Shown one piece after another: positions 1-5,700 of a stretch of DNA of 9,795 bases (position 1 is its first letter; each line of letters begins with the position of its first letter). The notes beneath the pieces were generated by a model. It was not told the origin of the DNA. It ran no database searches and saw nothing but the letters and a program-made list of their open reading frames with translations. The position numbers and the translations under genes were made by a program. Source of the stretch: Betaproteobacteria bacterium (GTDB lineage: Bacteria; Pseudomonadota; Gammaproteobacteria; Burkholderiales; JAHFRG01); assembly GCA_023258935.1 (NCBI GenBank), contig JAHFRG010000057.1:1-9795 (forward strand). Direction: 5' to 3'.

Positions 1-1063
1 CGGTGGGGATGAGTATCACTGATCCAATGATAAAAGCTAAAACACCGCCGACACCGAGCGAACCATAGGCGGGAAAATAGATCTCGGCAATCATGAAAGC
101 AATTCCCAGCATAATCAACACCAGTCCGGCATAATTTACCGGCAGCAACTGGAAGGCGTAAAGCCCGAGAATCAAGCAAATTAATCCTGCTACCCCAGGC
201 AACACATAGCCAGGGTTGGAAAATTCGAAAAACAGACCATAGATACCAATCAACATCAATATATACGCGACACTCGGATCGGTAATTACAGCGAGCAGGC
301 GGCTGCGCCAATCCGGCTCGAGGGTGGTTATTCTGGCATTTTCGGTATCGAGTTTGCGTTCCTGTCCCAGGACGTTGAGCTTGCGGCCGTTGAGCTCCTT
401 CAGCAATTGCGGCACATCATCGGCTATCAGGTCAATCACATCGAGTTTCAGCGCCTCTTCCGCTGACAGGCTGACTGCTTCACGCACCGCCTTTTCCGCC
501 CATTCCGCGTTACGCCCGCGCATTTGCGCCAATCCACGAATATAAGCTGCGGCATCATGAACCTGCTTGCGGCTCAGCGTATCCAAACTGTCGCTTTTCT
601 GAGGCTTGCGGGCAGTTTCAGGTTTGTCGGCATCTTTTTTCCTTTCAGGCTCGGAGGATTCCGGTCCGCGGGCATCCGGCGTCCCGCCGATTTGCACCGG
701 AGTCGCTGCACCCAAGTTGGTGGCGGGCGCCATCGCGGCGATATGGCTTGCGTAAAGAATGTAGGTGCCTGCACTGGCAGCACGGGCCCCGCTGGGCGCA
801 ACGAAAGCTGCTATAGGCACAGGCGAAGCAAGAATGTCCTTGATGATGGTGCGCATGGAGATATCCAGCCCGCCCGGTGTGTCCATTTGCAGCACCACCA
901 TTTGCGCATGCTGTATGGCAGCCTGTTCCAGACCGCGGTGGAAATAATCAGCCGTAGCCGGGCCGATAGCGCCGTTTACCGGAAGGACGATAACAGGCTG
1001 AGAGTCTGCAGCAGTGGCCCAGACGGGTAAAGCCAACAAAATGATGAGCAAGATTCGCATCAT
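1..1063 (-). CDS. NfeD-family membrane-bound ClpP-class serine protease, C-terminus cut by window edge
   Basis: The reverse strand is open from an ATG at 1063 to base 1 (354 codons, no stop), so the gene continues off the left edge. Residues 1-19 form a signal peptide (hydrophobic core, then Ala-Thr-Ala-Ala). Residues 24-215 are an S49/ClpP-like protease domain. MDTPGG lies at 60-65 and the likely nucleophile is Ser97 in ARAASAGTY. Lys166, just before the DAAAYIRGLAQMRGRN stretch, is the likely general base, as in archaeal PH1510-type proteases. A charged Lys/Glu/Pro-rich insert fills about 128-160. Membrane helices start near 265, with the NfeD signature FEFSNPG at 279-285, followed by two or three more helices. 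The C-terminal OB-fold usual in long NfeD proteins would lie outside the window. The family is a membrane protease thought to act in membrane quality control, often with a stomatin-like partner; the substrate here is unknown. Two ATGs are adjacent (1063, 1060) and neither has a strong Shine-Dalgarno. It lies 211 bp downstream of dxs on the same strand. Confidence 0.9.
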   Translation of the reverse strand, partial: MMRILLIILLALPVWATAADSQPVIVLPVNGAIGPATADYFHRGLEQAAIQHAQMVVLQMDTPGGLDISMRTIIKDILASPVPIAAFVAPSGARAASAGTYILYASHIAAMAPATNLGAATPVQIGGTPDARGPESSEPERKKDADKPETARKPQKSDSLDTLSRKQVHDAAAYIRGLAQMRGRNAEWAEKAVREAVSLSAEEALKLDVIDLIADDVPQLLKELNGRKLNVLGQERKLDTENARITTLEPDWRSRLLAVITDPSVAYILMLIGIYGLFFEFSNPGYVLPGVAGLICLILGLYAFQLLPVNYAGLVLIMLGIAFMIAEIYFPAYGSLGVGGVLAFIIGSVILIPT

Positions 1064-1274
1064 GGCAATAGGATTGACCAGCGTTTCACATATTTAACTA
1101 TAGCTTGTTTGGTCATACCTGAATCCAGGAAAGAGAGAGTTTTTCGCGACGCCTACTCATGAGCTGGTTTAGGTTCGGGGATGCCGAAGCAAATCTCGGC
1201 AATATGATGAGTTACGAGTTACTGCTTACAGACTTAATGGGATAGGCAATACTAATTGCTTTTGGTAACCGGTG
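1064..1274. other. dxs-nfeD intergenic gap
   Basis: This 211-bp gap separates the dxs stop from the nfeD start, both on the minus strand. It holds a small hairpin (arms 1246-1250 and 1255-1259, 4-nt loop) just past the dxs stop. A second weak inverted repeat lies at 1183-1187/1196-1200, and a 7-bp direct repeat GAGTTAC occurs twice at 1209-1222. Neither hairpin is followed by a T-run in the minus direction, so I do not call a terminator. The gap is long enough for a separate nfeD promoter, but I see no convincing -35/-10 pair. Confidence 0.4.
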
Positions 1275-3182
1275 TTATTTCCCTATTGCAGCTTTATTTC
1301 GCGACACACTGCTACCGTAGAATTTCTCCACTGATCGGCTTATTCCATCCTTGTCCAAACCCGCATCTGTGAGCATATCCTCCCGCGAGCCGTGCTCGAT
1401 AAAACGGTCGGGAAGCCCGATATTGAGAATCGGGATTTGTACGCCATGCGTTGCCAGACACTCATTGATTCCACTTCCTGCGCCGCCCGGAATTACGTTT
1501 TCTTCTAAGGTCACCAGGCAATCGTGCGAGTTGGCGAGCTTGAGTATCATTTCCTCGTCAAGCGGCTTGACAAAGCGCATGTTGACCACTGTGGCGTCGA
1601 ATTTTTCCGCGATTTCCATGGCTGGCGCTACCATGGTCCCAAAAGCGAGCAGAGCGATTCTTCTGCCCTGGCGGCGCAATTCCGCGCGACCTACAGGCAG
1701 CGCTGTCATTTCCTTTTGTACCTGTACACCAGGACCGTTGCCTCTCGGATAGCGCACGGCAGCGGGCTGATCAAGCCTGAACCCGGTGTAAAGCATTTGC
1801 CGGCATTCGTTTTCATCCGCCGGCGCCATGATCACCGTGTCGGGCAGGCAGCGCAGATAGGTGAAATCATAACTGCCGTTATGGGTCGGCCCGTCAGGGC
1901 CGACCACGCCGGCGCGGTCGATGGCAAACAATACAGGCAAATGCTGAATTACGACGTCATGAATCACCTGGTCATAAGCGCGTTGCAGGAAAGTGGAATA
2001 AATCGCCACCACAGGTTTCAAGCCGTCGCACGCCATGCCGGCGGCGACCGTGACGCTGTGCTGCTCGGCGATTCCGACATCGAAATAACGGTCAGGATAA
2101 AGCTCGGAAAATTTCACCAGTCCCGAGCCTTCACGCATCGCTGGCGTGATGCCAACCAGCCGCTCATCCAGCGCTGCCATGTCACACAGCCACTCACCGA
2201 AAACTTGCGTGTAAGTGAGACTGCTTGGTTTGGATTTCGAAGGGACAATTCCGACTTTGGGATCGAACTTGGTGACGCCATGATATTTCACCGGATCGGC
2301 TTCCGCGGGCGCATAGCCCTTGCCTTTGGTGGTGACCACGTGCAAAAGCCGCGGTCCTTTGAGATCGCGCAAATTTTTGAGGATTTTAACCAGCGTGGGA
2401 ATATCGTGACCGCTGATCGGGCCAATATAGTTGAAGCCGAGTTCCTCGAAAAACGTGCCGGGGCCGGGAGTGACCATGCCTTTCACGTGTTTTTCGGTGC
2501 GCAGCGCGAGGTCCCACATCGCCGGGATTTTGTTCAGAACTTTTCTGCCACCTTCATGAATAGTGGTGTAGAACTTGCCGGAAAGCAGACGCGCGAGATA
2601 GCTGGATAGCGCTCCGACATTCGGCGATATCGACATGTCGTTGTCGTTTAGTATCACCAGCAAGTCAATATCCTTGAGGCCGCCTGCATGATCCAGCGCT
2701 TCGTATGCAAGTCCCGCGGTCATCCCGCCATCACCGATAATCGCTATGGCTTTGCGGCCGCTGTTCTGTTTCGCTGCCGCAATCGCCATGCCCAGCGCTG
2801 CGCTGATCGAAGTGCTGGAATGTCCTGCGCCAAAGGAGTCGTATGAACTTTCTTCGCGTTTCAAAAACGGCGTCAGCCCATCTTTTTGCCTGATGGTGCC
2901 AATGCGGTCGCGGCGGCCGGTTAGAATCTTGTGCGGATAGCATTGGTGCCCTACGTCCCACACCAAACGATCTTCCGGTGTATTAAAAACATAATGCAAC
3001 GCAACGGTAAGTTCAACTGTGCCGAGGCCTGCGGCAAAATGACCGCCGCATCCCGAAACCGAGTGAATGAGATAATTGCGTAACTCATCTGCGAGCGGCA
3101 CCAGCTGATCCTCGGGAAGCGCGCGCAAATCTTCTGGAGAACTGATGGTTGCAAGAATCGGATATTCTGAAATCAACGACAT
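1275..3182 (-). CDS. dxs: 1-deoxy-D-xylulose-5-phosphate synthase
   Basis: This TPP-dependent transketolase-like enzyme condenses pyruvate with glyceraldehyde 3-phosphate to DXP. That is the entry step of the MEP pathway and also feeds thiamine and pyridoxal synthesis; the enzyme acts in the cytosol as a homodimer. The 635 residues are full length for the family (about 620-640). Visible landmarks are GHFAAGLG with His48, WDVGHQCYPHKILTGRRD with His79, the TPP/Mg motif GDG at 150-152 with Asn181 in NDND, and the catalytic Glu373 in GIAEQH. The transketolase C-terminal domain ends with the usual LEENVIPGGAGS region. The ATG at 3182 gives a normal N-terminus; only a weak GAG-type ribosome site precedes it. 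The gene is divergent from ispH, so the first and last MEP enzymes flank one intergenic region. The long plus-strand frames opposite it are shadows. Confidence 0.98.
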   Translation of the reverse strand: MSLISEYPILATISSPEDLRALPEDQLVPLADELRNYLIHSVSGCGGHFAAGLGTVELTVALHYVFNTPEDRLVWDVGHQCYPHKILTGRRDRIGTIRQKDGLTPFLKREESSYDSFGAGHSSTSISAALGMAIAAAKQNSGRKAIAIIGDGGMTAGLAYEALDHAGGLKDIDLLVILNDNDMSISPNVGALSSYLARLLSGKFYTTIHEGGRKVLNKIPAMWDLALRTEKHVKGMVTPGPGTFFEELGFNYIGPISGHDIPTLVKILKNLRDLKGPRLLHVVTTKGKGYAPAEADPVKYHGVTKFDPKVGIVPSKSKPSSLTYTQVFGEWLCDMAALDERLVGITPAMREGSGLVKFSELYPDRYFDVGIAEQHSVTVAAGMACDGLKPVVAIYSTFLQRAYDQVIHDVVIQHLPVLFAIDRAGVVGPDGPTHNGSYDFTYLRCLPDTVIMAPADENECRQMLYTGFRLDQPAAVRYPRGNGPGVQVQKEMTALPVGRAELRRQGRRIALLAFGTMVAPAMEIAEKFDATVVNMRFVKPLDEEMILKLANSHDCLVTLEENVIPGGAGSGINECLATHGVQIPILNIGLPDRFIEHGSREDMLTDAGLDKDGISRSVEKFYGSSVSRNKAAIGK

Positions 3183-3215
3183 TATGTTGGCTCTATACTG
3201 TTAAAGTTTATATAC

Positions 3216-3242
3216 ATCATACCGCATTGCATGCTTTTGCAA
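3216..3242 (-). promoter_or_regulatory. Possible dxs promoter with overlapping inverted repeat
   Basis: On the minus strand TTGCAA (3242-3237) and TATGAT (3221-3216) resemble -35 and -10 boxes. They would place the start point about 25-30 nt before the dxs ATG. The 15-nt spacer is shorter than ideal. An inverted repeat ATTGC/GCAAT (arms 3226-3230 and 3239-3243) overlaps the spacer and the -35, so an operator is possible. This call is weak. Confidence 0.3.
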
Positions 3243-3285
3243 TCCTGCACAGCTGGCTACAGACCCTATTTTTAGGGATTTTTGC

Positions 3286-3315
3286 TTGACAGCCCCTTTG
3301 GAGGGTACGTATTAT
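3286..3315 (+). promoter_or_regulatory. Near-consensus sigma-70 promoter for the ispH operon
   Basis: TTGACA at 3286-3291 is a perfect -35 box. An 18-nt spacer separates it from TATTAT at 3310-3315, which matches the -10 consensus at five of six positions. Transcription would begin near 3322, about 250 nt before the ispH ATG. This is the best promoter I see in the window and points at the ispH-hpnH-hpnB/M-mlaA series. The long distance to the first gene leaves open that it also makes a small RNA from 3322 onward. Confidence 0.65.
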
Positions 3316-3389
3316 ATGCCACCGTTTAAACTGTGCCAACTATAGGATTTTAAAAAATATACCGCGTTCTTGAACGTTCTACTTCTAGC

Positions 3390-3468
3390 GGCAGACCCTG
3401 TGATATGATACGTGGGTCTATTGCCAAAAATATCCGTCGGCCTTATCGGTCTGTTGCGGCAACGGATG
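3390..3468 (+). other. Two adjacent stem-loops in the presumed ispH leader
   Basis: Stem 1 pairs 3390-3398 with 3414-3425, nine base pairs interrupted by a 3-nt bulge (3419-3421), with a 15-nt loop. Stem 2 pairs 3432-3437 with 3462-3467, with inner pairing GGCC/GGTC and TTG/CAA. No T-run follows either stem, so neither is a simple terminator. I recognise no known riboswitch or leader family, and chance pairing cannot be excluded from one sequence. Confidence 0.35.
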
Positions 3469-3572
3469 AAGAAATTTTCCGAATAAAATGTATCGCCGCT
3501 GAACTTATTTCGGTACAACAGTGTCAGTTAAAGATTGCCGTCACAACAATCCACAAGCATAAGGAAGAATAG

Positions 3573-4547
3573 ATGGAAGTAGTATTGGCTCAGCCTAGGG
3601 GTTTTTGTGCAGGCGTAGTACGGGCGATAGAAATCGTTGAGCTCGCGCTCGACATTTATGGTCCGCCGGTCTATGTGTTCCATGAAATCGTGCACAACCT
3701 GCACGTAGTTAAGGACCTGCAGACGCGAGGGGCGGTGTTTATAGAAGACCTGGACGCCGTGCCGACCGGTTCGGTCACGATATTCAGTGCCCACGGAGTT
3801 TCCACTGCAGTCGTGGATCAAGCCAAGCAAAGAAAGCTGCAAGTGATTGATGCGACTTGCCCGCTGGTGACCAAAGTGCACTTGCAGGCGCAGCAATACA
3901 GCCGCCGTGGATTCGAAACCATTATCATCGGCCATATCGGCCATGAAGAAGTGGAAGGCACGATGGGCTCGGTCGAGGGCCCCGTTTATGTGGTTTCCAC
4001 CACCGGGGACGTCTCCGCGCTCAATGTGAAAAATCCCGACAAGCTGGCTTATGTCACACAGACAACGCTCAGCATTGACGATACGCGCGATGTGATCGAT
4101 GCGCTGAAGCAGCGCTTTCCCACCATTCAGGGCCCGGAACTCGACGATATTTGCTACGCGACGCAAAACCGCCAGAATGCGGTGAAAGCGCTTGCCGACG
4201 AAGTGAACCTGCTCCTTGTGGTCGGCGCGCGCAACAGCTCCAACTCAAACCGGCTGCGCGAGGTAGGCAAACAACATGGCGTGCCTGCTTATTTGATTCA
4301 AGACGAAACCGAACTCGATAAGTCCTGGTTTGTCGGGGGCATCAAGAAGGTGGGCATCACCTCGGGTGCATCCACTCCGGAAGTGCTGGTGCAAAGAGTG
4401 CTCGACAAACTGCGCAGCTTCGGGGTGAATGCCACCCGCGAACTCGACGGCATACGCGAAACCACCACTTTCCGCCTGCCCAAGTCGCTGACGCTCAAAA
4501 AAGCCGAGCAAACCAAGACCGAACCGGCCGTTAAGGTTAACTTATAG
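3573..4547 (+). CDS. ispH: 4-hydroxy-3-methylbut-2-enyl diphosphate reductase (HMBPP reductase)
   Basis: IspH (LytB) carries out the last MEP step, reducing HMBPP to IPP and DMAPP with a [4Fe-4S] cluster in the cytosol. All landmarks are present and align with the E. coli enzyme. The three cluster cysteines are Cys12 (PRGFCAG), Cys96 (DATCPLVTKVH) and Cys194 (DDICYATQNRQ). Substrate histidines are His41, His74 (SAHGVS) and His124, and the acid residue Glu126 lies in GHEEVEGT. NSSNSNRL and GITSGASTPE follow. The length of 324 aa is normal, with a short charged tail of about 15 residues. The start is set by AAGGA at 3561-3565, 7 nt before the ATG. The gene heads the plus-strand series: hpnH begins 9 nt after its stop, so the two are almost certainly co-transcribed. 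The minus-strand frame opposite (3528-4166) is a shadow. Confidence 0.98.
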   Translation: MEVVLAQPRGFCAGVVRAIEIVELALDIYGPPVYVFHEIVHNLHVVKDLQTRGAVFIEDLDAVPTGSVTIFSAHGVSTAVVDQAKQRKLQVIDATCPLVTKVHLQAQQYSRRGFETIIIGHIGHEEVEGTMGSVEGPVYVVSTTGDVSALNVKNPDKLAYVTQTTLSIDDTRDVIDALKQRFPTIQGPELDDICYATQNRQNAVKALADEVNLLLVVGARNSSNSNRLREVGKQHGVPAYLIQDETELDKSWFVGGIKKVGITSGASTPEVLVQRVLDKLRSFGVNATRELDGIRETTTFRLPKSLTLKKAEQTKTEPAVKVNL

Positions 4548-4556
4548 GACATATCG

Positions 4557-5651
4557 ATGGGTATTCCATTAATTCAGAAATACCGTCTTGCCAAATATGT
4601 CATCAGCCAGAAACTGCGCGGGGAGAAGCGTTATCCGGTGGTGCTGATGCTGGAGCCGTTGTTCCGCTGCAATCTGGCTTGCGCGGGATGCGGCAAGATT
4701 GATCACTCGGAAGAAATTCTCAATAAACGTCTGACCGTGGAAGAATGCCTCGCTGCGGTGGATGATTGCGGCGCACCGATAGTCTCGATTCCCGGCGGAG
4801 AGCCGCTTATACACAAAGATATAGCCAAAATCGTCGAAGGTATTGTTGCACGCAAGAAATTCATTTATCTGTGCACCAATGCGCTGCTGCTCAAAAAACG
4901 TCTGAAGGAGTTTACCCCTTCGCCTTATCTCACGTTCTCGATACACCTTGACGGGCTGCGCGAGCGGCACGATGCCTCGGTGTGCCAGGAAGGAGTGTTT
5001 GACAAGGCCGTGGAGGTGACAAAACTGGCGCTGGAGCGGGGTTTCCGAGTGACCGCGAACTGCACCGTGTTCCAGGGCGAAACAGCCGAGGAAATCGCTG
5101 CGTTCATGGATTACTGCATGGAACTCGGCGTGGAGGGCGTGACCATTTCTCCGGGATACAGCTATCAGCACGCTCCGCAGCAGGAGATTTTCCTGCGCAG
5201 AAATGCCAGCAAGCAGCTGTTCCGCGAAGTATTCAAGCTCGGAAGAGGCCGCAAGTGGCGCTTCAACCAGTCGAGCTTGTTCCTCGATTTCCTGGCGGGC
5301 AATCAGTCTTATCAGTGTACACCGTGGGGCAATCCGACCCGCAACGTCTTCGGTTGGCAAAAGCCGTGCTATCTGCTGATGGACGAGGGCTATGCCTCCA
5401 GCTTCAAGGAGCTGATGGAAACCACCCGATGGGAGGAATACGGTACCGGCCGCAATCCGAAATGCGCCGACTGCATGGTGCATTGCGGTTACGAGCCTAC
5501 CGCGATAAACGATTCGTTCGCCCGACCATTGAAAGCGTACAGTGTGTTTCTGCGCGGCCCGAGCACTGACGGACCTTTTGCACCAGAGCTTCCCGTCACC
5601 TACACCGATACGGCCAGGAACTACATCTCCCTCAAGGTCAGCAAGCATTAG
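4557..5651 (+). CDS. hpnH: Hopanoid biosynthesis radical SAM protein HpnH (adenosylhopane synthase)
   Basis: HpnH uses S-adenosylmethionine radical chemistry to join the 5'-deoxyadenosyl group to diploptene. The product is adenosylhopane, the first committed intermediate of C35 side-chain hopanoids. The radical SAM cluster motif CxxxCxxC is at Cys38, Cys42 and Cys45 (RCNLACAGCGK), and the SAM-binding GGEPL is at 80-84. SIHLDGLRERHD follows in the barrel. The C-terminal region has a second cysteine set CxxCxxxC (Cys303, Cys306, Cys310) typical of this family's C-terminal domain, plus cysteines flanking the CTPWGNP region. The length of 364 aa is in range. AGGA overlapping the ispH stop, 7 nt before the ATG, acts as the ribosome site. 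Placement directly behind ispH couples isoprenoid supply to hopanoid tailoring. An antisense frame of nearly the same length (4569-5648) is a by-product of codon use. Confidence 0.95.
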   Translation: MGIPLIQKYRLAKYVISQKLRGEKRYPVVLMLEPLFRCNLACAGCGKIDHSEEILNKRLTVEECLAAVDDCGAPIVSIPGGEPLIHKDIAKIVEGIVARKKFIYLCTNALLLKKRLKEFTPSPYLTFSIHLDGLRERHDASVCQEGVFDKAVEVTKLALERGFRVTANCTVFQGETAEEIAAFMDYCMELGVEGVTISPGYSYQHAPQQEIFLRRNASKQLFREVFKLGRGRKWRFNQSSLFLDFLAGNQSYQCTPWGNPTRNVFGWQKPCYLLMDEGYASSFKELMETTRWEEYGTGRNPKCADCMVHCGYEPTAINDSFARPLKAYSVFLRGPSTDGPFAPELPVTYTDTARNYISLKVSKH

Positions 5652-5658
5652 CGGCTGG

Positions 5659-5679
5659 CATGCTTTGCTTTACAGCATG
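5659..5679 (+). other. Small hairpin between hpnH and hpnB
   Basis: In the 49-bp gap, CATGCT (5659-5664) pairs perfectly with AGCATG (5674-5679) around a 9-nt loop, 8 nt past the hpnH stop. No T-run follows, so it is unlikely to end transcription. It could slow decay of the upstream message or be chance. Confidence 0.3.
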
Positions 5680-5700
5680 GTCACAAGCTGACGCATTTCC

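Larger units (their letters stand above)
3183..3572. other. Divergent dxs/ispH regulatory region with structured ispH leader
   Basis: This 390-bp gap has no convincing gene. Its left part should hold the dxs promoter, its middle holds a near-consensus plus-strand promoter, and the remaining roughly 250 nt would be an ispH 5' leader. The leader can fold into two neighbouring stems. The first pairs 3390-3398 with 3414-3425 (GGCA and GACCC against GGGTC and TGCC, with a 3-nt bulge at 3419-3421). The second pairs 3432-3437 (ATCCGT) with 3462-3467 (ACGGAT). The region is AT-richer than the flanking genes. A 68-codon minus-strand frame at 3312-3518 has no family features and no ribosome site that I trust. 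Confidence 0.55.

Noticed and set aside
524..1030. 168-codon plus-strand frame on the left side
   Set aside because: Antisense to the NfeD protease, whose signal peptide, Ser/Lys motifs and helices are clear.
1524..2609. 361-codon plus-strand frame opposite dxs
   Set aside because: Shadow of dxs; its composition (many His, Arg, Gln) is typical of antisense translation and dxs is unambiguous.
3264..3284. Terminator-like hairpin CCCTA-TTTT-TAGGG followed by ATTTTT
   Set aside because: Only five base pairs, mostly AT-containing, and no plus-strand gene lies upstream to terminate; on the minus strand no T-run follows.
3316..3345. Nine-residue upstream ORF before ispH (possible leader peptide)
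   Set aside because: Its ATG overlaps the -10 box, so it lies upstream of the expected transcription start.
3312..3518. 68-codon minus-strand frame in the dxs/ispH gap
   Set aside because: No convincing ribosome site, no family pattern, and its 3' end overlaps the -10 of the best promoter.
3528..4166. 212-codon minus-strand frame over the ispH start
   Set aside because: Overlaps the start, ribosome site and conserved cysteines of ispH; no family features.
4569..5648. 359-codon open frame antisense to nearly all of hpnH
   Set aside because: It mirrors the hpnH codon pattern, has no recognisable family, membrane or motif features and no ribosome site, while hpnH has full catalytic motifs.
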